35,736 nt of DNA from 70-18 sp041691815 (GCA_041691815.1 JBEPTZ010000038.1:1-35736), one strand, 5' to 3'; positions 23,371 through 32,187 are shown, counted from the stretch's first letter. A program made the numbers and translations. Notes: generated by a model from the sequence alone, not told the origin.

Positions 23371-24266
23371 CGTTTCTCGCCCGGGTTGATGGAGTAGATG
23401 ATCTTGCTCTTGGTGCCGGTGATCAGCTCGATCGGCCGTGGCCCGGTGGTGGTCGGCGTGGTCGCCACCGCCGGCGCCCGCAGGTCGGCCAGTGTCGCGG
23501 TGGTGGCCGGCACGGCGGCGATGTCGGTGGGGTTGCGCAAGGTCAGGAACAACTGCCCCAGGCTGCGCCCGAGCATCAGTTCGGAGACCTGCTCCGGCGC
23601 CAGCGCCAAGGTCACGATATGCGGCGGTTCCGGCCGCCGCGCCGCCTGCCCCGGCGGCGTGCTGGCCGGTGGCGTCTCGGAAAGGCTGTCACCTACTGCC
23701 AGCACCGTGACGTCCTGCAGCAGCAGTCGCGACTCGCTGTCATTGCCATGCGCGTCCGCCGCCTTGTCGTCCTGCTTCGGCAGCACCGCCTTGGGCAGTA
23801 CCAGTTGCACATCAACATGGTCGCCGGGACGGACGAAATTGCCGACCAGGCTTTCCGCACTGGTCCGCAGTGTCACCGCCCGCATGCCGACCGGCACCAT
23901 CTGCGCCAGCCCGGCCTTGGCCGGGTCGTCGGCGATGCGGTCGGCCAGGATCAGCGAATAGGCGGGGATATCGATCACCGCCACCCGCCCCACCGCGGCA
24001 TCCGCCTCGGTCACCGAACCTGCCGGCAGCGGCGTCTTCATCGGCATGAACACCAGGTCGGCCCGCGCGATCTTCTGCCCGCGGGCGATCGCCTGCTTCG
24101 CCGCCCACACCCCGGTCGGCACTGCCGGCGCCACTGGCGCCATCACCGCCTGCGTCACCGGCGCTCGGCCCTGCCACATCGTGCTGGCGCCGTAGCCGAT
24201 GATCACCAAGGATCCGAGCAGTCCGACGCCAGCAGCCAGTCGTGTTGTTTCGAAATTCATCGCCAT
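23367..24266 (-). CDS. cpaB: Flp pilus assembly protein CpaB/RcpC
   Basis: 299 residues from the ATG at 24266; ATGs at 24260 and 24299 are alternatives and none has a strong ribosome site. One N-terminal membrane helix (LAAGVGLLGSLVIIGYGAS), then a SAF-like domain: ARGQKIARADLVFMP, AYSLILADRI and VPVGMRAVTL, followed by FVRPGDHVDVQLVLP and the RcpC-type domain with LALAPEQVSELMLGRSLGQLFLTLRN. It is the first gene of the Tad operon and is thought to act with the secretin in the periplasm. Confidence 0.92.
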   Translation of the reverse strand: MAMNFETTRLAAGVGLLGSLVIIGYGASTMWQGRAPVTQAVMAPVAPAVPTGVWAAKQAIARGQKIARADLVFMPMKTPLPAGSVTEADAAVGRVAVIDIPAYSLILADRIADDPAKAGLAQMVPVGMRAVTLRTSAESLVGNFVRPGDHVDVQLVLPKAVLPKQDDKAADAHGNDSESRLLLQDVTVLAVGDSLSETPPASTPPGQAARRPEPPHIVTLALAPEQVSELMLGRSLGQLFLTLRNPTDIAAVPATTATLADLRAPAVATTPTTTGPRPIELITGTKSKIIYSINPGEKR

Positions 24267-24496
24267 GCCATTTCGGACAATTGTGCTTGTCAGCATCAAA
24301 AAATAACCGACGCCGGAATGCCAATGCTAATCAGCATCCAGGACAAATTGATACCCCCGCAGCATACGATCACGATACCTTGACAGTTTCGCAATCCCGC
24401 CCAGCATGATATCATAATGGCATGATGTTGAGGCGTACTGGTTCCCGCGACGATCGGTCGCCTCGCCACCCGACATCGGCGCCGCCGCTCCGGCGA
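24267..24496 (-). promoter_or_regulatory. Region upstream of the Tad operon
   Basis: 230 bp between the hypothetical gene upstream and cpaB, clearly A/T-richer than its surroundings. It must hold the Tad promoter unless cpaB is read from further upstream. A 10-bp palindrome ATGATATCAT (near 24408) lies in it, with two GCATGAT-type half repeats. No convincing -35/-10 pair on the minus strand was found by eye. Confidence 0.4.
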
Positions 24497-24958
24497 TCAG
24501 CAGGCCCGGTTCGCCTTGCTGCGCGCGAACTGCACCGGATGGGTTTGATGCAGCACCTGGCTGGTTGCCGCCGCCGGCTTGCTCACCAGCAGCGGTGACC
24601 CGAGCGCATCGGCTCCCGCATCGAGCAGCACCGAGACCTTTCGATGCTGCAAGGCCGCGTTGCCGTCACCCTCACGATCCTGCTCGCCGCTCGCCTCCCA
24701 CCGCCGTCGCGCTTCCTTGCGCAACAGCCGTCGCAGGATCGCCACTACCTCGGCCGGCCCGCTGTCATGCCCGGTGGCGACCGCCATTCCTGCGCAATCG
24801 GTGCCCGCCTGCGTCGCGGCGTCGAGCATCTCGCCCGGCGCCGCCCCCGACTCCGCCAGCAGCACCAACGCGCGCACCGCCGCGGCAACATACTGAATGA
24901 GCGACTGCCGCCCCAAATCCGACCCTGGCACGGATAACGTAAGATTATGATGATTCAT
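24497..24958 (-). CDS. Hypothetical protein upstream of the Tad operon
   Basis: 153 residues from the ATG at 24958 (GAGG about ten bases upstream). Not recognised. The first third has Ser/Leu-rich text (NLTLSVPGSDLGRQSLIQYV) and an Ala-rich helix with AAPGEMLDAATQAG; the middle is charged (AILRRLLRKEARRRWEASGEQDREGDG); the end is KANRAC. No signal peptide or membrane helix. It reads on the same strand as the Tad genes, 230 bp ahead of cpaB, with its own A/T-rich upstream gap (24959-25122). Coding style matches the neighbours, but expression is unproven. Confidence 0.55.
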   Translation of the reverse strand: MNHHNLTLSVPGSDLGRQSLIQYVAAAVRALVLLAESGAAPGEMLDAATQAGTDCAGMAVATGHDSGPAEVVAILRRLLRKEARRRWEASGEQDREGDGNAALQHRKVSVLLDAGADALGSPLLVSKPAAATSQVLHQTHPVQFARSKANRAC

Positions 24959-25122
24959 AGGCCGTTGCCCTCGCCGCACACGATCAACAGACCGTATCGA
25001 CAAGTATGATTACACGGCTTTCAGATTACGACAATACTTTACAGATATCCTATTCGCACTAGTCCGTGAGAATACCGTGTATATAACGATCAATTAACGC
25101 AACATCTCGCCGCTCCGCCCTG

Positions 25123-26946
25123 TCACGGACAGCGCTGCGTCCACAGGTCCTGCACCGTGCGCGCCGGGGGGTTCGCCGCAAACGGCTGCTCCACGAACAG
25201 CTTCAGCGTCACCTGCACCACCCGCGCCCCGCCCGCCGCGCCGACATTCACCTCCCGGCAGACCCATTGCGCATAATAGCCCCGCAATGGCGCATAGCCC
25301 GGCAGGAACAGCCGCTCATAGTACTTCTTCCACTTGCTGTTGGCGTAGGTCACCCGCCCATCCGCCGGCGATGCTTCACTATATGGCCGCCGCACGCCGC
25401 CGAACACATCCAGCACCCGGCCATCCGCCGTCACCGCCCGCATCACCGCCCAATCCGTCACGTCGCGCGGATTCGGCGCAAACATCGACCAGTACTGCTC
25501 CAGCCGGGTGTCGATGGTGAAAGCGCGAAACCCCTGCGGCGCCATCCACGCCGTCGCTCGCAGCCCGCCGAGATTATACAGCAGGATCACCCCAATGAAC
25601 GCCGCCGCCAGCGCCTCCGACACCAGCCGCCGCCGCCCGTCCAGCTCCCGATACGGCAGCAGCCGCGCCGTCACCCGCCCCAGCGCGCCGCGATTCCGCC
25701 CGATCATCCCATAAAGCCGGTCGCCCACCTCCCGCAGCCCCGGCCGCTCCCCCAGCCAGCCGAACACCCAGAACACCGGCGACTGCCGCAACACGAAACA
25801 CACCGCCGCCCATCGCACATGATGCCCGCCACGGTCGTCACGCACCACCCACGAGTTGTGCTGCACCAGCAGCGGCCCGGCCACCGCGTCGTCCTGCGCC
25901 TTGCCGATCAGCACCGTCGCCGGCAGGCAAAAGTTGCGCAGCAGCAGGCAGGTCTTGTAACAGAATCCGCACTCCTGATCGTAGAACATCGCCGCACATC
26001 GCACCCCCGGCCGCCACCACCCCTCCAGCCAGGCCCAGTGTCGCGCCGTCACGAACAGCAGCAGCGAGGCGAAACTGACGAACGGAAATATCCCCACATT
26101 CAGCAGCAGCAGAAAAGTCAGATGCATCGCGATCACCGCCAGCAGGCTCACCGTGCGCACCCGCGCATTTGCCAGCGGAAACCAGATCAGCAACGGCATC
26201 AGCAATTCCAGCGCGCTCACCGCATACGTCACCCCCTGCAGCAGCACCGGCATCCCCAGGAACAGCCGCCCCAGCGCCGTGCCATAGGTGCCATCCGCCA
26301 GCGCCATCGCCACCGCATGCCCGCCCGGCCACGCCGTCCCCTCCGCCTTGATCAGCGCCCCGAAGGTATACACGCACATCGCCTGCACCTGGATCGCCAC
26401 CACGCCGAACGACAGCAATCGCTGCGGCACCTGCCTGGTGCTCAACGCCGCATCCACCGACCACCGCCCCCCCAACGGCACGAACAACCCGCCAAACAGC
26501 AGCAGCCGCGCCAGGTCGTCGCTGCCCTGGTCGGCCATGAAATTGCGCGCTTGCAAGGAAATCGTGAACAACAGGCAGGCAATCACCGCCGCCCGCGTCC
26601 GATACCCCACCAGCAGCGCCAGTATCGCCACCGCATGCACCGCCAGCAGCGCATAGTTCACCACCGGCAACCCCGACATCAGGTAGAACGAGTTCTCCAC
26701 CCCAGGCCACCAGAATCCATGCAGCGCCTGCCGCGGCAGCACCCCGGCATCGGAAAACAACGCCGGAAAATCCGCCACCGCTTGCCCCAGATCCACCAGC
26801 AGGCAAGCCGCCAGCACAATCCGCATCAACGCCAGCGACCGCGCATCCACCGACATGATCCCAGCCGCCGTGCGCCACACCCCGCACGCCCGCGGCGCCG
26901 CGTCCACCGCCGGCGCCAGCCCGAGCCCCATCCGCGACATGCTCAT
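25123..26946 (-). CDS. HTTM-domain membrane protein fused to a DUF393 (DCC-type) thiol-oxidoreductase domain
   Basis: 607 residues; GGGGAG eight bases before the ATG at 26946 favours this start over an upstream GTG at 26985. Residues ~30-310 are a multi-helix membrane domain of the HTTM kind (related to vitamin K-dependent gamma-carboxylase), starting SVDARSLALMRIVLAACLLVD and including FMADQGSDDLARLLLFGGLF and WPGGHAVAMAL. Residues ~317-430 form a DUF393 domain with the C-x-x-C centre YDQECGFC (Cys326/Cys329) and a late LYGMIGRNRGALGR block. After a further helix (~460), the ~130-residue tail (WSMFAPNPRDVTDWAV) is typical of HTTM proteins. Chemistry is unknown; redox or modification of envelope proteins is possible. 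Confidence 0.85.
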   Translation of the reverse strand: MSMSRMGLGLAPAVDAAPRACGVWRTAAGIMSVDARSLALMRIVLAACLLVDLGQAVADFPALFSDAGVLPRQALHGFWWPGVENSFYLMSGLPVVNYALLAVHAVAILALLVGYRTRAAVIACLLFTISLQARNFMADQGSDDLARLLLFGGLFVPLGGRWSVDAALSTRQVPQRLLSFGVVAIQVQAMCVYTFGALIKAEGTAWPGGHAVAMALADGTYGTALGRLFLGMPVLLQGVTYAVSALELLMPLLIWFPLANARVRTVSLLAVIAMHLTFLLLLNVGIFPFVSFASLLLFVTARHWAWLEGWWRPGVRCAAMFYDQECGFCYKTCLLLRNFCLPATVLIGKAQDDAVAGPLLVQHNSWVVRDDRGGHHVRWAAVCFVLRQSPVFWVFGWLGERPGLREVGDRLYGMIGRNRGALGRVTARLLPYRELDGRRRLVSEALAAAFIGVILLYNLGGLRATAWMAPQGFRAFTIDTRLEQYWSMFAPNPRDVTDWAVMRAVTADGRVLDVFGGVRRPYSEASPADGRVTYANSKWKKYYERLFLPGYAPLRGYYAQWVCREVNVGAAGGARVVQVTLKLFVEQPFAANPPARTVQDLWTQRCP

Positions 26947-27083
26947 GCGAAAACTCCCCGCAGCCACAATGCCGCCGGGGGCCACCGCCCGCTCTACCCA
27001 GCATCATGTTCTGCGACGAAACCTCGCACATGACACCGCAGGCCCATGGTCGCGTTTTGTAGTTATATGTACGCCACGAACCG

Positions 27084-27884
27084 CTACCGCATATCCCGCA
27101 GCCGAGGGTCCAGCCGATCCCGCAACGCATCCCCAAGCAGGTTCAGCCCGAACGCCAGCACCAGGATCCCCACCCCGGAAAACACCGCGCTCCACGGCGA
27201 CAGCAGCAGATAATTCCGCCCCTCCGCCAGCATCAGCCCCAGCGAAGGCTCAGGCGGCTGCGTCCCCAGCCCGAGAAACGACAGCGACGCCTCCACCAAT
27301 ATCGCCGCCGACATCAGCAACGCCGTCTGCACCAGCATCACGCTGGCCAGGTTCGGCAACACATGCCGCAGCAGAATCCTGATATCCCGCGCCCCCACCG
27401 CCCGCGCCGCCTCCACATACTCGCTGGCACACACCACCAGCGCCGGCGCCCGCATCAACCTGGCAAAGATCGGCGTATAGACAATCGCAATCGCCACCAC
27501 CGCCGTGCCCTGCCGAGGCCCGAGCACCGCCACGACCCCGATCGCCAGCAGCAACACCGGAAACGCGAACAACACATCCATCGCCCGCATCACCAGCCGA
27601 TCCGCCCACCCGCGATAAAACGCCGCCACCAGCCCCAACGTCCCCCCGGCCAGCAACGCCGCCCCCACCGATACCCCCGAAATCAGCAAAGACGCCCGCC
27701 CGCCATACAACACCCGCGACAACACATCGCGCCCGAACTGATCCGTCCCCAGCCAATGCGCCACCCCTGGCCCCTGCATCCTGGCCAATATGTCCTGCGC
27801 CAACGGATCATACGGCGCGATCCACGGCGCTCCGAGAGTCACAACAAACAACACAGCCACAAAAATCAAAGAGAAGCGAAGCAT
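27084..27884 (-). CDS. Peptide-type ABC transporter permease (DppC/OppC family)
   Basis: 266 residues from the ATG at 27884. The N-terminus has one helix and then WIAPYDPLAQD, the family's hallmark, followed by HWLGTDQFGRDVLSRVLYGGRASL. The ATPase-contact loop is EAARAVGARDIRILLRHVLPN. The C-terminus reads SLSFLGLGTQPPEPSLGLMLAEGR. DppC-type permeases pair with DppB to form the channel for peptides, opines or nickel. Its start abuts the double-hairpin element separating it from the DppB-type gene. No ATP-binding genes (DppD/F) follow; the next gene is an HTTM protein. Confidence 0.93.
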   Translation of the reverse strand: MLRFSLIFVAVLFVVTLGAPWIAPYDPLAQDILARMQGPGVAHWLGTDQFGRDVLSRVLYGGRASLLISGVSVGAALLAGGTLGLVAAFYRGWADRLVMRAMDVLFAFPVLLLAIGVVAVLGPRQGTAVVAIAIVYTPIFARLMRAPALVVCASEYVEAARAVGARDIRILLRHVLPNLASVMLVQTALLMSAAILVEASLSFLGLGTQPPEPSLGLMLAEGRNYLLLSPWSAVFSGVGILVLAFGLNLLGDALRDRLDPRLRDMR

Positions 27885-27885
27885 C

Positions 27886-28020
27886 AGGAAGGTTTCTTTT
27901 TTGAAAAAAAGAAACAAAAAACTTCCATCCGCCTTGCAACAGCGGAGCGCGGGAGACTCCGTACACTCCAATGGATAAAAAGTTTTTTTGTTTCTTTTTG
28001 TTCACAAAAAGAAAGTTCCT
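27886..28020. repeat. Double-hairpin A/T-rich element between permease genes
   Basis: Two near-identical hairpins lie in inverted orientation. The left (27892-27915) has arms GTTTCTTTTTT/AAAAAAGAAAC around GA; the right (27991-28014) has arms TTTCTTTTTGT/ACAAAAAGAAA around TC. Outside them the ends are also inverted (GGAA...CATCC against GGAT...GTTCC), and the middle (~27931-27973) is ordinary GC-rich DNA. The element fills the whole gap between the two permease genes and is strikingly A/T-rich for this genome. It resembles a REP/BIME or miniature mobile element, and could also act as a two-way terminator or stabiliser. Confidence 0.75.
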
Positions 28021-28023
28021 TCT

Positions 28024-28971
28024 TCATACCCGCACCCGCGGATCGAGCGCCAGGTACAGCAAATCCACCACAAAATTCACCAGCACGAACCCGGTCGTCA
28101 CCACCAGGATCGTCGCCTGCAGCAGCGGATAATTCCGCTCGGCGATCGCCCCCAGGATCAGCTGCCCCAGCCCCGGAATCGCGAACACCTGCTCGATCAC
28201 GATCGCCCCGCCCACCAGATACCCGGTGGTAATCCCCACGCTGGTCACATACGGAATCAGCGCGTTGGCCAGCGCGTGCCGATACACCACCGTCCGCTCC
28301 CGCAGCCCCTTGGCCCGCGCCGTGCGCACGTAATCCTGCCCCAGCGCGTCCAGCATCGCCGAGCGCACCAGCCGCGACAGATTGGCCAATATCGGCAGCG
28401 CCAGCGCCGCCGCCGGCAGCAGCATCCGCCCGACATTGCCCAGCGGATCGACCGAGAACGCCACATACCCCAGCGCCTGCACATTCGGCGCCAGCAGCGC
28501 CAGCAGCAGCACCATCACGATCCCCAGCCAGAAGCTCGGCACCGTCAGCCCCGCCACCGTCACCACCCGCATTGCCCCGTCCGCGAAGCTGCCGCGCCAC
28601 CGCGCCATCGCCACCCCGGCCGGCACCGCCAGCCCCGCCCCCAGCACCAGCGCCAGCGCCGTCAGCTCCAAAGTCGGCGCCAGATGCTGCAGAATCTCCC
28701 CGATCACCGGCCGCCCGGTCCACAGCGAGGTGCCGAAATCCCCCCGCACCGCCGCCCACGCCCAATGCCCGTATTGCTCCGCAATCGGCAAATCCAGCCC
28801 CAGCCGATGCCGCAACGCCGCAATCCGATCCGGCGTCACCTCGGTATTCGCCCCGAGCATGATCGCCACCGCGTCGCCTGGTATCAGCCGGATCATCAGA
28901 AACACGATGACCGAGACGCAAACCAGCACCACCGCCAGTTCCGCCACCCGCCCCACCAACATCCGCCGCAT
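28024..28971 (-). CDS. Peptide-type ABC transporter permease (DppB/OppB family)
   Basis: 315 residues from the ATG at 28971. N-terminal RVAELAVVLVCVSVIVFLMIRLIPGD, the usual DppB opening, then GLDLPIAEQYGHWAWAAVRGDFGTSL and GLTVPSFWLGIVMVLLLA. The cytoplasmic loop is RTARAKGLRERTVVYRHALANALIP; the end is VIEQVFAIPGLGQLILGAI and LYLALDPRVRV. It forms the channel with the DppC-type protein and lies between it and the binding protein. Confidence 0.93.
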   Translation of the reverse strand: MRRMLVGRVAELAVVLVCVSVIVFLMIRLIPGDAVAIMLGANTEVTPDRIAALRHRLGLDLPIAEQYGHWAWAAVRGDFGTSLWTGRPVIGEILQHLAPTLELTALALVLGAGLAVPAGVAMARWRGSFADGAMRVVTVAGLTVPSFWLGIVMVLLLALLAPNVQALGYVAFSVDPLGNVGRMLLPAAALALPILANLSRLVRSAMLDALGQDYVRTARAKGLRERTVVYRHALANALIPYVTSVGITTGYLVGGAIVIEQVFAIPGLGQLILGAIAERNYPLLQATILVVTTGFVLVNFVVDLLYLALDPRVRV

Positions 28972-29006
28972 CAGCCGCGCTCTTTCACGAAGCAGGATTC
29001 ACAAAC

Positions 29007-29054
29007 AGACGGAGAGACGAAGAGAAACACACCCATCTCTCCGCCCCTCCGTCT
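29007..29054 (-). terminator. Intercistronic stem-loop between binding protein and permease genes
   Basis: Two 19-nt arms (29007-29025 and 29036-29054) pair at 16 of 19 positions around a 10-nt loop; the outer AGACGGAG/CTCCGTCT block is perfect. It lies 27 bp after the binding-protein stop and 35 bp before the permease start. There is no strong T-tract. Such hairpins in ABC operons often allow more binding protein than permease to be made. Confidence 0.5.
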
Positions 29055-29081
29055 CCTTGTGACCTGTCTTCCTTCACGCCA

Positions 29082-30596
29082 TCAAGGCGAAACCGAAACC
29101 CCCACCAGGCTCGCCAGCGACCGATTGGCCATCATCTGGAACCCGCTCACCCCGCTCCGCAGTGCCGTGAACAACTGCGCATAGGCCAGATGCGCCACCG
29201 GCCCCTGGCACGCCAGCACCTGCTGCACCTGGTCATAAGCCGCCTTGCGCTGCGCCGGATCAGTCATCGCCCGCGCCTTGTCCAGCAACCCATCCAGCTC
29301 CGGATTGGAATACTTGAACACATTGGTCGATCCGCCGGTCCGGAACGTCCGATAGAAATAATCGTCCGGATCAACACTGCCGCCATTGGCCGAAGCGAAC
29401 ATCTCGAACCCGCCATTCCGCCACGCCTGGATGAACGCCCCCAGCTCGACGTTCTTCAGCGTCACCTTGAACCCGGCCTTGTCCAGCTGCGCCTGCGCCA
29501 CCTGCGCCAGGTCCTTGATATCCTGGCGCGGCAGCACGGTAATCGTCACCGCCACCGGCAGCTTCAATCCGGCCTGCTCCAGCAACGCCCGCGCCTTGGC
29601 CGGATCGGTCTTGTAACAGGCGAAATCGCTCACCGGCAGCGCCCAGTCCTTCAACGCCGGTGACAGCGGCCCGGCCGGCACCCCCGCCCCGAACAGCGCC
29701 GCCTCGATCATCTGCTGCCGGTCCAGCGCATAATTCACCGCCTCGCGCACCAAGGGATTATCGAACGGCGGCCGCGCCGCGTTCATCCCCAGCAGCGTGT
29801 AGGAAAGCTCCAGCGTCTGCTCGAGCTTCACCCCCGGCTTGCCCTTCAGTTGCAGCGCAGTCGCCGGATCGATATTCGGCAGCATTGCGTATTGCCCGCT
29901 GGCAATCCCCACCTGCCGCGTCGCCGATTCCGGCACGATGTTGAACTTCACCCCCTCCAGCTTCGGCAGCCCGGCCCGCCAGTATTGCGGATTCTTCGCC
30001 AGCAGAATGAACCCGTTCGGCTGCCATTCCTTGAACATGAACGGCCCGGTGCCATCCGGCTGCTTCTGCAGGCTGTCCTTGTCGTGCTCCATCGCCCGCG
30101 GCACGATCGCGATGGTGGCAATCGCCGACAGCAGCGGCGCGGTCGGCTCCGACAGCGTCAGCACCACGGTCTGCGTATCCGGCGCCGCCATCTCGGTCAC
30201 CGTCCCCAGCCGGCTGGCCAGCGGCGAGCCGATCGCCTTATCCATCACCCGATGGTAGCTGGCGATCACATCCGCCGCCTCCATCGCGCTGCCGTCATGA
30301 AACCGCACCCCCGGCCGCAGCTTGAAGGTGTAGGTCTTGCCGTCCGCCGCCACATTCCAGGAGACCGCCAGCGCCGGCACCACCTTCAGCCCGGCATCCA
30401 CCGCGGTCAGCCCCTCATAGATCGGCCCGTTGACGATCTGGAACGAGGAGAACGCCGTCACCAGATGCGGGTCGAGCCCCGCCGGAGACTGATCCACCGC
30501 CACCTGCAGCACCTGCGCCGAAGCGCCCCCGGCCGCCGCCAGCGGCACCACCAGCATCCCAGCCACCGCCAGCCAGCGCAGCGTGTTCGCGATCAT
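29082..30596 (-). CDS. ABC transporter substrate-binding protein, SBP_bac_5 (DppA/OppA) family
   Basis: 504 residues from the ATG at 30596, with GGAGG five bases upstream (a GTG one codon earlier is too close). Signal peptide LRWLAVAGMLVVPLAAAGGASAQ. The mature protein has the family pattern: GLDPHLVTAFSSFQIVNGPIYEGL, SWNVAADGKTYTFKLRPGVRFHDG, FMFKEWQPNGFILLAKNPQYW, NPLVREAVNYALDRQQM and the C-terminal lobe with DPDDYFYRTFRTGGSTN. It delivers peptides or similar ligands in the periplasm to the DppB/DppC-type permeases downstream. The real ligand cannot be read from sequence. Confidence 0.93.
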   Translation of the reverse strand: MIANTLRWLAVAGMLVVPLAAAGGASAQVLQVAVDQSPAGLDPHLVTAFSSFQIVNGPIYEGLTAVDAGLKVVPALAVSWNVAADGKTYTFKLRPGVRFHDGSAMEAADVIASYHRVMDKAIGSPLASRLGTVTEMAAPDTQTVVLTLSEPTAPLLSAIATIAIVPRAMEHDKDSLQKQPDGTGPFMFKEWQPNGFILLAKNPQYWRAGLPKLEGVKFNIVPESATRQVGIASGQYAMLPNIDPATALQLKGKPGVKLEQTLELSYTLLGMNAARPPFDNPLVREAVNYALDRQQMIEAALFGAGVPAGPLSPALKDWALPVSDFACYKTDPAKARALLEQAGLKLPVAVTITVLPRQDIKDLAQVAQAQLDKAGFKVTLKNVELGAFIQAWRNGGFEMFASANGGSVDPDDYFYRTFRTGGSTNVFKYSNPELDGLLDKARAMTDPAQRKAAYDQVQQVLACQGPVAHLAYAQLFTALRSGVSGFQMMANRSLASLVGVSVSP

Positions 30597-30672
30597 CACA
30601 GCCTCCCCAACGGCATCCCGCCGCCGCCGAAGCTAGGTTCCGGCACGCCCGCGCACAAGCGGCTTTCGCGCC

Positions 30673-31041
30673 TCAGCTTGCCGGCTGCGCCAGCGCCGCG
30701 CAGGCATCGGCCACACGCCGCGCCACCGGCGGCAGCGAGTCGAGCCCGCCACCGCGCTCCATCAAGATATTGATCTCGGCCCATTCCGCCGGCGGCACAT
30801 AACGCGGCGCGGTATTGGTCACGCAGGTGCAGAACCGCGACACCACCACCTTCCGCCCCGCCACCGCTTCGCCCGCTGCCAGCCGATCGACGCAATAGGC
30901 GTAGCTCTGCTGCGGCCCGTCCGCCGCCATCTCGATGCGCGCCTGCTGCGGCAACACCGCCAGCCCCGGCAGCTCGGCCACCACCGGCGCGCACCCCGCC
31001 ACCGCCAGCAGCCCCGCCACCGCCATCCATCCGCCGCGCAT
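30673..31041 (-). CDS. Small lipoprotein upstream of the peptide transporter genes
   Basis: 122 residues; GGAGG five bases before the ATG at 31041. Signal MRGGWMAVAGLLAVAGC (lipobox VAGC, Cys17). The mature part has three more Cys (YAYCVDRLAAGE, RFCTCVTNTAPRYV, and ADACAAL near the end), perhaps in disulfides. Family not recognised. It reads in the same direction as the transporter genes 76 bp away and is divergent from anmK with a 66-bp gap, which therefore carries both promoters. Confidence 0.75.
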   Translation of the reverse strand: MRGGWMAVAGLLAVAGCAPVVAELPGLAVLPQQARIEMAADGPQQSYAYCVDRLAAGEAVAGRKVVVSRFCTCVTNTAPRYVPPAEWAEINILMERGGGLDSLPPVARRVADACAALAQPAS

Positions 31042-31107
31042 TCGCCCCTCCGCACCCAGCAGGCCAGCTTGCGAAGTCCCACCGCTTCGCGTCAACTCGC
31101 CGGCCAC

Positions 31108-32187
31108 ATGACCCAGTACACTGCCATCGGCTGCATCAGCGGCACCTCCATGGACGGCATCGATGTCGCCCAGGTCACCACCGACGGCGACACCTCCGTC
31201 ACCCCCGGCCCCGGCCGCACCTACCCCTACGCACCGGCCCTGCGCCAAAAGCTGCTCGATTTCCTCACCGACCCGGCCCGCGCCGAAACCGACCCGCTGA
31301 CCGCGCTGGAAGCCGAAGTCACCGACGCCCACGCCAACGCCATCGCCCAGTTCATCGCCGACCACGCCCTGCCACCCCCCGACCTGGTCGGCAGCCACGG
31401 CCAGACCGTCTGGCACCGCCCGGAGCGCCGCTTCACCCGCCAGCTCGGCGACGGCGCCCGCATGGCGGCGAGACTCGGCCTGCCGGTCGTCAACCGCTTC
31501 CGCCACGCCGATGTCGCCGCCGGCGGCCAGGGCGCCCCGTTCGCCCCGCTCTACCACCGCGCCCTGGCCGCCAAGCTGCCCCAGCCGATCATGGTGCTGA
31601 ACCTCGGCGGCGTCGCCAACGTCACCTACATCAACGCCGACCAGGTCATCGCCTTCGACACCGGCCCGGCCTCCGCCCTGCTCGACGACTTCATGCTGAA
31701 ACGCCGCAACCTTCCCTACGATGCCAACGGCGCCCTGGCCGCCACCGGTACCCCTGACCAGGCCCTGCTGGCCCGCCTGCTTTCCCACCCGTATTTCGCC
31801 GCCCCGGCGCCAAAGTCGCTCGACCGCAACGATTTCCACGCCTGGGCCGCAGCCGTCGCCGCCCTGCCCGACGCCGCCGGCGCCGCCACCCTGGCCGAGT
31901 TCACCATCGCCAGCGTCGTCGCCAGCCTGCATCAGGTGCCCAGCCCACCCTCGCGCTGGCTGGTCTGCGGCGGCGGCCGGCACAACGCCCATTTCATGCG
32001 CCGCCTGCGCGAAACACTGAGCGTCGAGGTTGACCCGGTGGAAGCCGTCGGCTGGCACGGCGACTTCATCGAGGCCGAATGCTTCGCCTACCTCGCCGTC
32101 CGCTCGCAGCGCGGCCTGCCGCTCAGCCTGCCCACCACCACCGGCACCCCGCGCCCGATGCCAGGCGGCGAGCTATGGACCCCCTGA
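31108..32187 (+). CDS. anmK: Anhydro-N-acetylmuramic acid kinase AnmK
   Basis: 359 residues from the ATG at 31108. It opens with the ATP-binding ISGTSMDGIDVAQ, then GSHGQTVWHRP, the active-site stretch HADVAAGGQGAPFAPLYH, NLGGVANVTY and CGGGRHNAHFMRRL, in the family's order and at normal length. AnmK cleaves and phosphorylates 1,6-anhydroMurNAc, giving MurNAc-6-phosphate during peptidoglycan recycling in the cytosol. The next gene overlaps it by 13 bp, so the two are translationally coupled. Confidence 0.95.
   Translation: MTQYTAIGCISGTSMDGIDVAQVTTDGDTSVTPGPGRTYPYAPALRQKLLDFLTDPARAETDPLTALEAEVTDAHANAIAQFIADHALPPPDLVGSHGQTVWHRPERRFTRQLGDGARMAARLGLPVVNRFRHADVAAGGQGAPFAPLYHRALAAKLPQPIMVLNLGGVANVTYINADQVIAFDTGPASALLDDFMLKRRNLPYDANGALAATGTPDQALLARLLSHPYFAAPAPKSLDRNDFHAWAAAVAALPDAAGAATLAEFTIASVVASLHQVPSPPSRWLVCGGGRHNAHFMRRLRETLSVEVDPVEAVGWHGDFIEAECFAYLAVRSQRGLPLSLPTTTGTPRPMPGGELWTP

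Noticed and set aside
24380..24415. TTGACA...TATCAT promoter on the plus strand upstream of cpaB
   Set aside because: The spacing is about 24 bp and it points away from the Tad operon, with no plus-strand gene downstream.
27886..28020. Complete insertion sequence
   Set aside because: At about 135 bp with no reading frame it cannot encode a transposase; only a REP- or MITE-like element remains possible.
30673..32058. Long minus-strand frame running through anmK
   Set aside because: Only the last part (30673-31041) has a ribosome site and lipoprotein signal; the rest is antisense to a clear AnmK.
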